NCBI RefSeq assembly: GCF_002245895.1
Contig: NZ_NPJZ01000001.1
Location: 2,020,501 to 2,084,500, forward strand
Reading direction: 5' to 3'
Length of the DNA stretch: 64,000 bases
From: Rhodococcus sp. OK302
GTDB lineage: Bacteria > Actinomycetota > Actinomycetes > Mycobacteriales > Mycobacteriaceae
Program-made: the position numbers and the translations under genes
Shown here: positions 34,395 through 43,106 of the stretch, piece by piece
Layout of the letters: every line of letters starts with the position of its first letter
Numbering within the stretch: position 1 is the first letter of the stretch
Notes under the pieces: generated by a model
Told to the model about the DNA's origin: nothing
The model's input: only the letters and a program-made list of their open reading frames with translations
The model's database searches: none

Positions 34395-35231
34395 TCAGGC
34401 CACAAATCGCACGTCGAATATCTGTGGCCAGTACTTACCGGTGAGAAGAAAGCGGTCGGTTCCGGGTATCTGGGCGATTCCGTTGAGCACGTCGACGGTG
34501 CGAGTGGATCCATCGGTGTTCAGCCTGGCGCGCAGAGGCGACGCGTCGATCACACTGGTCACCTGGCCATCTTCCGGATCGATCGACACGATCGTGTCCG
34601 TCTGCCAAACGTTGGCGAAGACGGTTCCGTCGTCGGTGCATTCCAGTTCGTTCAGATTCGCGAGCGGCTTATCGTCGCGAGTGACGTCGACGGAACCGAT
34701 CGCGTCGAAGGTCTCGGGATCGTGAAACCTCAGGCTGGACGATCCGTCGCTGGTTACCAACCGATCCTCGAGCGCGCAGATGCCCCAACCCTGAGTGGTG
34801 AGCGGAAATCTGTCACGTTCGACAAGAGTGTCCTTGTCACGGACGATTGCGACGCCGTTCTTCCACGTCAATTGCCACAGTGAGTTTCCGGAGACCGTGA
34901 TGCCTTCACCGAACAACGGTGGCGCCAGATCCGCTCGGGCGATTTCGGGGCCGGAACCCGGGTCGCTACCGATCTCCGTCGAACGCACCCATGACTCGCC
35001 GACGCGCCCGGTGCTTTCGTAAAGTCTGTCGCCGTCGATCTCCAAGCCTTGGGTGAAGGCGTCGGCGTCGTGTGGATAGACGTCGACGACCTCGACGGAC
35101 AACGTCGGTACCGGCCCGTTGTCTCCTGCAGCAGGGGTTCCCGGACCCGTCGGAGAGCAGCCCGTCACGACCGAAGTGATCACGGCGAGTGCCGAGACGA
35201 CAGCTGCAGAACCGGCGCGTGACCTACTCAT
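34395..35231 (-). CDS. Glutaminyl-peptide cyclotransferase, lipoprotein
   Basis: The 278-residue protein starts with a lipoprotein signal (lipobox VVTGC). The mature domain is a beta-propeller of the plant-type glutamine cyclotransferase family (PF05096), with the hallmark PHDADAFTQGLEI, DRLYESTGRVGESWVR, LTWKNGVAIVRD and LNELECTDDGTVFANVWQTD. It would convert N-terminal Gln to pyroglutamate on exported proteins. It is divergent from DUF3027; AATGCT ends 7 nt before its ATG. Confidence 0.92.
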   Translation of the reverse strand: MSRSRAGSAAVVSALAVITSVVTGCSPTGPGTPAAGDNGPVPTLSVEVVDVYPHDADAFTQGLEIDGDRLYESTGRVGESWVRSTEIGSDPGSGPEIARADLAPPLFGEGITVSGNSLWQLTWKNGVAIVRDKDTLVERDRFPLTTQGWGICALEDRLVTSDGSSSLRFHDPETFDAIGSVDVTRDDKPLANLNELECTDDGTVFANVWQTDTIVSIDPEDGQVTSVIDASPLRARLNTDGSTRTVDVLNGIAQIPGTDRFLLTGKYWPQIFDVRFVA

Positions 35232-35290
35232 CTATCCAGCATTGCAGCCCAGTGCGTTGCGGACTTCTAGTGGTGCGGCAAACTGGAGGA

Positions 35291-36097
35291 GTGAGTGTTG
35301 CTACTTCTCCAGAGCGTGCAGTGCCGCGCCCCGTACTGGCCGATGCCGTCGAGCTTGCCCGAGCAGCTGTTGTAGAGCTGCACGAGGGTGGCGTCGGTGC
35401 ATACCTCGGCGTCACGTCGGAGGATGAATTTGCCGCTACCCATCGATTCGCCGCAGACATTCCCGGTTACAACGGGTGGCAGTGGGCCGTTGTCGTAGCG
35501 GCCGGGCCGAACGATCACCGGGCCACCATCAGCGAACTCGCTTTGTTGCCCGGCCCCGATGCATTGGTGGCGCCCGCGTGGCTGCCCTGGGATCAGCGGA
35601 TTCGCCCCGGAGACTTGTCGGTCGGCGATCTTTTGGCTCCGCCGGCGCAGGATCCGCGCCTCGTCCCCGGATACGTCGCTACTGGTGACCCCGAGGTCGA
35701 CGACGTTGCACTGGAACTCGGTTTCGGACGCAAGAAGGTCATGAGCCGTGAGGGTCGACTCGAGGCGGCTCAGCGCTGGTTCGAAGGCGACTTCGGACCT
35801 GAATCGGAAATGGCGAAGGCAGCTCCGTCCACGTGTGGGCTGTGCGGCTTCTTCCTGCCGCTGGCAGGATCGCTCGGTGCTGCATTCGGCGTCTGCGGCA
35901 ACGAGCTTTCCGCTGACGGCCGTGTTGTGCACGCGAATTACGGCTGCGGTGCGCATTCCGACACCACCCTCCCTCTCGGTGCCGGTTCACCGGCTTTCGA
36001 CGCCTATGACGACGGGGCTATCGAGATGACTGCCATGCCGGCACAGGCCGCAGATGATGCAGTCGCCGAAGATTCGGATTCGGTATCCACCGAGTAG
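35291..36097 (+). CDS. DUF3027 protein
   Basis: From GTG 35291 the protein has 268 residues. It contains the DUF3027 fold with RFAADIPGYNGWQWAVVVAA and AWLPWDQRIRPGDLSVGDLLAP. A Cys-rich C-terminal region (STCGLCGFFLPL, FGVCGNELSADG, NYGCGAHSD) looks like a zinc site, and the tail is acidic. This matches M. tuberculosis Rv0877. CAAACT ends 7 nt before the GTG; a GTG at 35273 is the alternative. Function is unknown. Its stop touches the coding frame of the ATPase that follows, so they form one operon. Confidence 0.85.
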   Translation: MSVATSPERAVPRPVLADAVELARAAVVELHEGGVGAYLGVTSEDEFAATHRFAADIPGYNGWQWAVVVAAGPNDHRATISELALLPGPDALVAPAWLPWDQRIRPGDLSVGDLLAPPAQDPRLVPGYVATGDPEVDDVALELGFGRKKVMSREGRLEAAQRWFEGDFGPESEMAKAAPSTCGLCGFFLPLAGSLGAAFGVCGNELSADGRVVHANYGCGAHSDTTLPLGAGSPAFDAYDDGAIEMTAMPAQAADDAVAEDSDSVSTE

Positions 36098-36195
36098 ACG
36101 ACCCGTTCGCGGCGGCGGCGCTCCGCGAGGCCACGCTACGGGCGTGGGCGGATTCGCCTACCCGATTACGTGAAGACGCGGCCACCGAATCCGAT

Positions 36196-38838
36196 TTGGC
36201 CGCAGCGGGTTACCGTGACCGGTTGCTGACGGAGTTGGCTCAGAACGCTGCCGATGCGGCGTCGAGAGCAGGCGTACCGGGATCCTTGAGTGTTGTGTTG
36301 GACGGTGAGGTTCTGACCGTCGCCAATACCGGCCGGCCGCTCGACGAGGACGGTGTTCACGCACTCACTGCACTCCGCGCTTCCGGCAAGGTCGACGCCG
36401 ACGATGGCGTCGTGGGTCGGTACGGTGTCGGTTTCTCGGCAGTATTGTCGGTCAGTGACGAGCTCGAGTTGCGGTCGACGACCGGATCGATTCGGTTCTC
36501 CGCCAAGAAGACTCGTGAAGAGATCGAGAAAGCCGGCCTTCGAGTTCCGGACTCGGGAGTGCCTGTGCTGCGGCTGGTGTGGCCGTCGGACGAGAGACCC
36601 GGCGCCGGTGCTGATTCCGAAGTGGTGCTGACGCTTCGCGATGATATCGACGGCGGCGCATTGGTGTCCCGGATGGCTGCCGAGGCAGTCGATCTGCTTC
36701 TCGAACTTCCCGGATTATCTTCGATTCGGTTGGGCAACAAAACCTTTGAACGAACCGAGCGAGTCCTGGAATCCGGACTGACCGAGATTTCGATCAATTC
36801 CCAGGTGTGGTGGCAGTATCGAACTGCCCGTGCTCGCTGGATTGTTCCCGTCAAGCACGGAGTGGCCGCGCCGGTCGGTGACGACGTCCTTCGGGCGCCG
36901 ACGCGATCCGATGAAGAACTGTCTATTCCGACGCTCGTTGTCGCAGACATCGCGATGCAGCCGGATCGGCGACGAATCCTGCCCGGTGCGCCCATCGCGC
37001 CGCTCGCGGCGGGGTACGCCGAGTTTGTTGCAGCGTTGCCGGTCGATCAACGAACCACACTGGTCCCGGTGCCCGCCTTTGCACGTAGTGAGACGGATTC
37101 GCTTCTGCGCGAGGCGCTTCTGAAGGAGCTGCAGGAAAATCCCTGGCTTCCCGTAGTGGGTGAACCGGACCGGGCGCCGCAACGTGCGTCGGTCGTTCCG
37201 GGGCTCAGCGACGAGTTGGCAGAGTTGCTCACCGACATCATCGGCGGCTTGGTCGTGCCGGAACTTTCGGGTCCGCGCCACGAACGCGCGCTGGCGGCAG
37301 TGTCGACACACCGAATCGGGCTCGCTCGAATCGCGGAACTGCTCAGCGGGCTGGAGCGGGAACCGTCGTGGTGGTGGCGTCTCTACGGCGCTCTGGAGCC
37401 GCTTGTCGTCGACGCGCTGGCCGTGGAAGAGCTTGGTACGCTGCCGGTCCCGTTGTCGGACGGGCGAATTGTCACCGGCCCGCGAACAGTAGTTCTGGGT
37501 AGTGAACTCGGTGAATCCGTGCCGCCGGTGCCGTGGACACGGCTGGTGCACCCGCAGGCATCGCACCCGTTGCTTGCGCGGTTGGGCGGAGTGGGTGCGA
37601 CTGCAACGGATTTGCTGTCCGACCCCGCATTGCATGCACTCATCGAAGACGCCGCCGATCAGGATGATTCCGTCGCAACGGAATTGGCGTCGACGGTGTT
37701 GGCTTTGGCTGCGCATGTCGCGCCGGGTGCGTTGCCGTCATGGATCGGTGAAGTGTTGCTTCCCGATTCTGACGGGGAACTGCGTTCCGCCGATCAGTTG
37801 TTGCTGCCGGGAGCGCCGTTGGCGACCGTGCTGGTCGACGATTCACCGTTCGGCATTGTGGATCCAGGTTTTGTGGAACAGGTGGGGGAGCAGGCACTTC
37901 GAGTAGTCGGTGTCGGTTGGGGCTTCACCGTCTTCCGGGAAGAGTTGCCGTCCGGACCGGATCACGATCTCGATTCCGAGGATCAGTGGTGGGACACCCT
38001 GAGTGAGGATCCCGAGCACATCGAGGCTGTGCGTGACCTCGATCTGGTCGACGAAAACCGTTGGGCAGCAGCGTTGTCGCTTCTCATGGAGTCGCCCGCG
38101 ACGCGCCCGCTGCTGGGTGACCGCCGCGGCTACACCGCGTGGTGGCTGCGTTCGAATGCCGAACTGGGCGGCGAGATCCTGGGCTTGCTGCGAGCACCCC
38201 ACGACCGCACATTCGAGGGATTGCTCGACGTAGCAGACCACCCGGAAGCTGACGATCTGCGCGGAGTATTGGCGGCGGATACCGTCGACGACCCGGAACT
38301 GGCTCAGCTCCTCCTCGATCGACTCGCGGATCCATTGCGGATGCCCACGCCGGCCGTCGTTGCACGTGCTCATCGCCACCTGGCAGACGCCGCCCGGCGT
38401 CGCGTTCTCGATCTCGACGAGCTGAGCTTGCCGAGCTTCGTTCGCGGACTGTCCGGCGACCTCGTCGAACCCGGCGACGCCCTGGTACTCGATCGGCCGT
38501 GGTTCGGTCCGGCGTTGCCCGCGCAGCGAGTTGTCCTGGGCAGCTTCGAGACTGCGGAAGCGTTGGCTGACCTGCTGGACATCGCGACTGCGTCGTCGGC
38601 TGTCGACGGTCAGGTCACGAGCAGTGGAGTTACCCGGTTGTGGGCCGAGGAGCCGCAGGCCGTCCTGGCATTTGCCGCGCTCGGACGAGAGGTACCCGAG
38701 GGCGAGGTAGTGATTCACCACGAGCTCACGATCCGGCTGAGCGGCGCTGCCGAGGGAACCGTGACCGTCCCCTGGTGGGTGGACGGCGACGGTGTCCATC
38801 ACGTGATGCGTGTGTGGGCCCAGCCCGAGGAGATGTGA
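36196..38838 (+). CDS. Large GHKL (Hsp90/sacsin-like) ATPase domain protein
   Basis: From the TTG at 36196 the product has 880 residues. The N-terminal ~200 residues form a GHKL ATP-binding domain: ELAQNAADAA (N box with Glu and Asn), LTVANTGRPLDEDG (G1 region) and GRYGVGFSAVLSVSDELEL (G2 loop), as in sacsin and Hsp90 proteins. The rest is a long helical region without known motifs. The frame stays open and clearly coding-like upstream to GTA 36094 (DDPFAAAALREATLRAWADS), overlapping the DUF3027 stop, but there is no ATG/GTG/TTG there. The true start is therefore unresolved. Followed by an overlapping PAP2 gene. Confidence 0.85.
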   Translation: MAAAGYRDRLLTELAQNAADAASRAGVPGSLSVVLDGEVLTVANTGRPLDEDGVHALTALRASGKVDADDGVVGRYGVGFSAVLSVSDELELRSTTGSIRFSAKKTREEIEKAGLRVPDSGVPVLRLVWPSDERPGAGADSEVVLTLRDDIDGGALVSRMAAEAVDLLLELPGLSSIRLGNKTFERTERVLESGLTEISINSQVWWQYRTARARWIVPVKHGVAAPVGDDVLRAPTRSDEELSIPTLVVADIAMQPDRRRILPGAPIAPLAAGYAEFVAALPVDQRTTLVPVPAFARSETDSLLREALLKELQENPWLPVVGEPDRAPQRASVVPGLSDELAELLTDIIGGLVVPELSGPRHERALAAVSTHRIGLARIAELLSGLEREPSWWWRLYGALEPLVVDALAVEELGTLPVPLSDGRIVTGPRTVVLGSELGESVPPVPWTRLVHPQASHPLLARLGGVGATATDLLSDPALHALIEDAADQDDSVATELASTVLALAAHVAPGALPSWIGEVLLPDSDGELRSADQLLLPGAPLATVLVDDSPFGIVDPGFVEQVGEQALRVVGVGWGFTVFREELPSGPDHDLDSEDQWWDTLSEDPEHIEAVRDLDLVDENRWAAALSLLMESPATRPLLGDRRGYTAWWLRSNAELGGEILGLLRAPHDRTFEGLLDVADHPEADDLRGVLAADTVDDPELAQLLLDRLADPLRMPTPAVVARAHRHLADAARRRVLDLDELSLPSFVRGLSGDLVEPGDALVLDRPWFGPALPAQRVVLGSFETAEALADLLDIATASSAVDGQVTSSGVTRLWAEEPQAVLAFAALGREVPEGEVVIHHELTIRLSGAAEGTVTVPWWVDGDGVHHVMRVWAQPEEM

Positions 38839-39395
38839 GGGAACAGGTGTCGTTCGACAATTGGGTGCTGGAGACAGCCGTGCATCAGCGCACGCCGTGG
38901 TTGGTCGACACAGTGGACGTCATCACCGACAGCGGCGGCACCCTGAGCGTGTGGATGATCGCGTCGGTTCTGACAATCACACTTCTGATGCGCGCCCGAC
39001 GCGTCGACGCTCTGATGGTCGCCGGTTCCATGCTCACCGGGCTGCTGGTGATGACGGGACTCAAACACATCTTCACGCGGACCCGTCCGCCGATCCCGGA
39101 GCGGCTCGTCGAGATCGATTCGTATTCGTTCCCGTCGGGGCACGCGATGATGACGGCGATTCTCGCGACGGTGGTGGCCGCCGTGGTCGTTCGTCTGACA
39201 TTGCCGAGGCTCGCAAAAGTGGCCATGCTCACTGTGCTTGCGGTCTATACCGTCGCCGTCGGGTTTTCTCGTGTCTACCTGGCCGCGCACTGGATGACCG
39301 ACGTTATGGCCGGCTGGGCCTTCGGAGTCATGTGGGCCGGGCTGTGGATCTGGGGCTCGAGTCGATTGCAGCGCCGGCAGCTGCAGCCCGCCTGA
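38835..39395 (+). CDS. PAP2-family phosphatase
   Basis: The 186-residue membrane protein has the three-part PAP2 signature: KHIFTRTRPP, SFPSGHAMM and SRVYLAAHWMTDV, with about five membrane helices. It should remove phosphate from a lipid or polyprenyl phosphate at the outer face of the membrane. The GTG at 38835 overlaps the ATPase stop (GTGA); a second GTG at 38847 is possible. Last gene of the DUF3027-ATPase operon. Confidence 0.92.
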   Translation: MREQVSFDNWVLETAVHQRTPWLVDTVDVITDSGGTLSVWMIASVLTITLLMRARRVDALMVAGSMLTGLLVMTGLKHIFTRTRPPIPERLVEIDSYSFPSGHAMMTAILATVVAAVVVRLTLPRLAKVAMLTVLAVYTVAVGFSRVYLAAHWMTDVMAGWAFGVMWAGLWIWGSSRLQRRQLQPA

Positions 39396-39396
39396 G

Positions 39397-39654
39397 CTAG
39401 TCGGTCAGACCCGCACCTTGTTGGGCGCCTTTGCTGCCTCGCAGCGCTGCTCGGCGCTGAATCCAGAACAGGCCGTATCCGAGGAACCCGACGCCGATTC
39501 CGGCGTAACAGACGGGTAGAACGTCGGACCAGCGGTCGCCGCTCAGCAGGACCACGACGGTGGCAACTACCCACACCGCCGTGCCGATGATGAGAGCTTG
39601 TCCCGGTGCGGACAATCGCTCGATCAAGTTTGTTGTGTTCGGAGTCTCGTTCAC
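39397..39654 (-). CDS. DUF2530 small membrane protein
   Basis: The 85-residue protein has two membrane helices (ALIIGTAVWVVATVVVLL and VLPVCYAGIGVGFLGYGLFWI) and ends in a basic, Gly/Gln-rich tail (RRAALRGSKGAQQGAG). It matches DUF2530, the Rv0879c type, with unknown function. It faces the PAP2 gene with a one-base gap between the stops and is divergent from the purine permease. Confidence 0.87.
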   Translation of the reverse strand: MNETPNTTNLIERLSAPGQALIIGTAVWVVATVVVLLSGDRWSDVLPVCYAGIGVGFLGYGLFWIQRRAALRGSKGAQQGAGLTD

Positions 39655-39757
39655 GAAATTAACGCTACCTGTGCCACCGTGCCTTACTCTCCCTTAGTGC
39701 GACCGGCCTTCATGTGCGCCGGTAAAGGCGACCTCCGAGGCAATGAGGAAAGAAGAC

Positions 39758-41212
39758 ATGGCGGCATCCGGGAAAATTCTCGACACATATTTCAAGATCA
39801 GTGAACGAGGGTCCACGATCTCCACCGAGGTTCGCGGCGGTGTTGTCTCATTTTTCGCGATGGCATACATCGTGGTGCTCAACCCACTGATCCTCGGCAG
39901 TTTCTCGGCTGACGACGCCGTCGCCAAGGTCGACGTCCTCGGAAACATCCTGCCGGTCAACCAGGTGGCTGCCGTCACGGCGTTGGTCGCCGGACTGATG
40001 AGCATCGCCTTCGGCGTCATCGCCAACTACCCGTTTGCCATTGCGGCCGGCCTGGGTATCAACAGCCTGCTCGCAGTGACGATCGCCCCGCAGGTCACCT
40101 GGCCCGAAGCCATGGGACTGGTGGTCCTGGACGGCATCATCATTGTGGTGTTGGCGCTCACCGGTTTCCGAACCGCGGTCTTCAATGCGATTCCGAACGC
40201 GCTCAAATCGGCGATCGCAGCTGGTATCGGTATGTTCATCGCCTTCATCGGCTTTGTCGACGCCGGATTCGTCCGTCGTATCCCGGACGCCGCGGGCACG
40301 AGTGTTCCCGTCGGACTCGGCATCAACAGTTCCATCGCATCGTGGCCGACTGCCGTCTTCATCTTCGGTGTCCTTCTCATGGGCGTCCTCGTGGTGCGCA
40401 AGGTTCGCGGTGGCCTGCTCATCGGCATCGTCGTGACGACCATCGTGGCTGCGATCATCGAGGCAGTTGCCGACGTCGGACCGTCGCTCGGAACCAACCC
40501 GAAGGGCTGGAACCTGAGTGTTCCCGCGATCCCCGACATGTTCGGAGGCATGCCCGACCTGAGTCTGGTCGGTGAGGTCAGCCTGTTCGGCGCGTTCACT
40601 CGAATCGGAGTTCTGGCTGCCAGCCTGCTGGTGTTCACCCTTGTTCTCGCCAATTTCTTCGACGCCATGGGCACCATGACGGGCCTCGGTAAAGAAGCAG
40701 GACTGACCGACAAGGACGGCAACCTTCCCAATGTCGGCCGCGCTCTGGTCGTCGAAGGTGCCGGTGCGATCGTCGGTGGTGGAGCTTCGGCGTCATCGAA
40801 CACCGTGTTCGTGGAATCGGCTTCGGGTATCGCCGAGGGCGCCCGCACAGGTCTGGCGAATGTCGTGACAGGTTTGCTGTTCCTGGTCGCCATGTTCCTG
40901 ACGCCGCTGTATTCGGTGGTGCCGATCGAGGCAGCAGCACCAGCGCTGGTAATTGTCGGTGCACTGATGATCGGGCAGGTTCGTGACATCGATTTCACGA
41001 AGTTCTCGGTTGCCCTGCCCGCATTCCTGACCATGGTCGTCATGCCGTTCACCTACTCGATTGCCAACGGCATCGGCGTCGGATTCATCTCGTGGGTCGT
41101 CTTGAACGCCGCCAGCGGTGAAGCCAAGAAGATTCACCCGTTGCTGTGGGTCGTGGCGGCTCTCTTCATGGCCTACTTCACGGTTGGACCGATTACCGAC
41201 GCACTTACGTAA
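39758..41212 (+). CDS. NCS2-family (AzgA-like) purine/nucleobase permease
   Basis: The protein of about 484 residues has 12 or more membrane helices. It carries the AzgA-type signatures EVRGGVVSFFAMAYIVVLNP near the N-terminus, ANYPFAIAAGLGINSLLAV, the TM8-like LVLANFFDAMGTMTGLGKEAG, and GGGASASSNTVFVESASG. These fit hypoxanthine/guanine/adenine:H+ symporters. AGGAAAG before the ATG at 39758 makes it a better start than 39743. An inverted repeat follows the stop directly. Confidence 0.93.
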   Translation: MAASGKILDTYFKISERGSTISTEVRGGVVSFFAMAYIVVLNPLILGSFSADDAVAKVDVLGNILPVNQVAAVTALVAGLMSIAFGVIANYPFAIAAGLGINSLLAVTIAPQVTWPEAMGLVVLDGIIIVVLALTGFRTAVFNAIPNALKSAIAAGIGMFIAFIGFVDAGFVRRIPDAAGTSVPVGLGINSSIASWPTAVFIFGVLLMGVLVVRKVRGGLLIGIVVTTIVAAIIEAVADVGPSLGTNPKGWNLSVPAIPDMFGGMPDLSLVGEVSLFGAFTRIGVLAASLLVFTLVLANFFDAMGTMTGLGKEAGLTDKDGNLPNVGRALVVEGAGAIVGGGASASSNTVFVESASGIAEGARTGLANVVTGLLFLVAMFLTPLYSVVPIEAAAPALVIVGALMIGQVRDIDFTKFSVALPAFLTMVVMPFTYSIANGIGVGFISWVVLNAASGEAKKIHPLLWVVAALFMAYFTVGPITDALT

Positions 41213-41218
41213 AACTTT

Positions 41219-41258
41219 CAACTAGCCGGTACCCGATTACCCGGTTACCGGCTAGTTG
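41219..41258. promoter_or_regulatory. 13-bp inverted repeat between the permease and marR
   Basis: CAACTAGCCGGTA (41219-41231) and TACCGGCTAGTTG (41246-41258) are perfect inverted copies around 14 bases. The right arm ends 7 bp before the -10 TATTGT of marR. It could be a MarR autoregulatory operator, the terminator of the permease gene, or both. Confidence 0.6.
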
Positions 41259-41264
41259 TTGACG

Positions 41265-41270
41265 TATTGT
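41265..41270 (+). promoter_or_regulatory. -10 element TATTGT for a leaderless marR mRNA
   Basis: TATTGT ends 7 nt before the GTG at 41277 and supports that start over 41256. Confidence 0.55.
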
Positions 41271-41276
41271 TCTCGC

Positions 41277-41708
41277 GTGACCACCGAAACCCGTGCGTTG
41301 GCCAGTGATTTGTCGTTGGCTGTAGTGCGTCTCAGTCGGCACCTGCGAGGCCGAAGGGCCGACGCGCAGGTATCTCTGACGCAGCTTTCTGCTCTGGCCA
41401 CCCTGAGCCAAGACGGGCCGATGACGCCCGGCGCCCTCGCGGCTCGCGAAAAGGTTCAGCCGCCATCGATGACCAGGGTGGTTGCTTCCTTGGCCGAGAA
41501 GGGGTTGGTGGAGCGTTCGCCCCACCCCACCGACGGGCGTCAGATTATCGTGACGTTGTCCGACGCCGGCCAGGCTTTGCTGGCTGACGAGACTCACGCA
41601 CGTGAGGCCTGGATGAACGAGCAGCTTTCAGGCTTGAACGCCGACGAACTCGCGACACTTCGTGGCGCCGTCGGGATCATCACCGTTATGGTGAGCGCGC
41701 CCGAGTAA
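41277..41708 (+). CDS. MarR-family transcriptional regulator (Rv0880-like)
   Basis: The 143-residue winged-helix protein contains SLTQLSALATLSQDGPMTPGALA, the recognition helix region VQPPSMTRVVASLAEKGLVERS, and the wing HPTDGRQIIVTLSDAG. This matches Rv0880-like MarR proteins, which are reported to respond to stress in mycobacteria. It precedes an MFS exporter on the same strand, which may be a target. The large inverted repeat at its promoter suggests self-regulation. Confidence 0.92.
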   Translation: MTTETRALASDLSLAVVRLSRHLRGRRADAQVSLTQLSALATLSQDGPMTPGALAAREKVQPPSMTRVVASLAEKGLVERSPHPTDGRQIIVTLSDAGQALLADETHAREAWMNEQLSGLNADELATLRGAVGIITVMVSAPE

Positions 41709-41774
41709 CCTCGCCGCATCATTTCGGTCCGAGATAATTACCGGAACGAACGATCGTAGGGGCAAGATGGGGCT

Positions 41775-43106
41775 GTGCCCCGTGATCCCGACTCCGGCAT
41801 GTTTGCCGCACTCCGCAACCGAAACTATCGGCTCTGGGCGTCCGGGCAGATCGTTTCGCTTGTCGGAACGTGGATGCAGCGCATCGCCCAGGACTGGCTG
41901 GTACTGACGCTGTCCGACGGCAATGCGTTGGCCGTGGGCATCGTGATGGCGTTGCAGTTCGGGCCCACCCTGTTTCTTTCGGTGTGGGGCGGCGTCCTCG
42001 CCGATCGGTACGACAAGCGTCGAATCCTCATCTTCACCCAGTGGGCGAGTGCGTCGTGCGCGCTCGTGATGGGACTGCTCGATGTGGGCGGAATCGTCGA
42101 AATGTGGCACGTCTTCGTGATTGCGTTCGCTCTCGGATGCGTCTCGGCGGTGGACGCTCCCGTGCGGCAGTCGTTCACCATCGAAATGGTGGGCAAGGAA
42201 AACCTGTCCAACGCAATTGCGTTGAACTCCATGACCTTCAACACCGCTCGCATCATCGGCCCGGCAATTGCCGGTGTACTGATCAACGTCATCGGCACCG
42301 GGTGGGTGTTCCTGCTCAATGTTGCGACGTTTGCCGGCGTTCTCATCGCGCTCTCGCTCATGAACACCAAGGAGCTGACGCCGTCAGAACCCGCTCCTCG
42401 GGCCAAAGGGCAGGTGCGCGACGGATTCCGGTACGTGTGGGGGCGCAAGGATTTGCGCGTGATCACGCTGACCGTCTTCATGGTCTCGACGTTCGGACTG
42501 AACTTTCCGATCAGCCTCGCGGTGATGGCTCGAACCACATTCGATCGAGGCGCCGACGCCTACGGACTGCTCTCCACCACGCTGGCGGTCGGCACGTTGG
42601 CGGGAGCGGTGTACGCCGCGCGGCGTAAGGAAGCGCCCCGCTTGCGCACGTTCCTCTTTGCTGCCACGGGCTTCGGTGCCTTCGAAATAGCCGTCGGCCT
42701 GATGCCGACCTATCCGCTGGTGGCGTTGATGCTGATACCCGCCGGCGCACTCACATTGACCTTCAGTACGTCGGCGATGAACATCCTGCAGATGTCGGTG
42801 CCTTCGGAGATGCGCGGACGGGTCATGGGCATCTACATGCTCAGTTTCCTCGGCGGAACACCGCTCGGAAGTCCGGTGCTGGGTTGGGTGGCTGACACTG
42901 TTGATCCTCGGGCACCGCTGATCGTGGGCGGAGCGATCTCCCTGTTGGCGGGTGCCTTGGCCGGTGTGTATCTGCTGCGCAGTGAGCGCCTGAAGCTACG
43001 ACTGAAGATGCCCGACGGCGGCGGTAGGTTGCCGGTTTTCGACGTGCGGCCTGCTGTTGTCTGTGATGCGGCAGAGCAAGCGGTGGAAGCTAACCGCGTG
43101 CCGTGA
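41775..43106 (+). CDS. MFS exporter (EntS/DHA3-like)
   Basis: The 443-residue protein has 12 predicted membrane helices with the MFS loop motif GGVLADRYDKRRILI. N-terminal ALRNRNYRLWASGQIVSLVGTWMQ is typical of the EntS/enterobactin-exporter-like group. It ends in a ~40-residue cytoplasmic tail. CAAGAT ends 7 nt before the GTG start. The adjacent MarR may regulate it (inference). The 3' end overlaps the convergent membrane protein gene by 17 bp. The substrate is unknown. Confidence 0.9.
   Translation: MPRDPDSGMFAALRNRNYRLWASGQIVSLVGTWMQRIAQDWLVLTLSDGNALAVGIVMALQFGPTLFLSVWGGVLADRYDKRRILIFTQWASASCALVMGLLDVGGIVEMWHVFVIAFALGCVSAVDAPVRQSFTIEMVGKENLSNAIALNSMTFNTARIIGPAIAGVLINVIGTGWVFLLNVATFAGVLIALSLMNTKELTPSEPAPRAKGQVRDGFRYVWGRKDLRVITLTVFMVSTFGLNFPISLAVMARTTFDRGADAYGLLSTTLAVGTLAGAVYAARRKEAPRLRTFLFAATGFGAFEIAVGLMPTYPLVALMLIPAGALTLTFSTSAMNILQMSVPSEMRGRVMGIYMLSFLGGTPLGSPVLGWVADTVDPRAPLIVGGAISLLAGALAGVYLLRSERLKLRLKMPDGGGRLPVFDVRPAVVCDAAEQAVEANRVP

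Noticed and set aside
36715..37716. 333-codon minus-strand open frame antisense to the GHKL ATPase gene
   Set aside because: Arg/Gln-rich shadow without motifs or ribosome-binding site.
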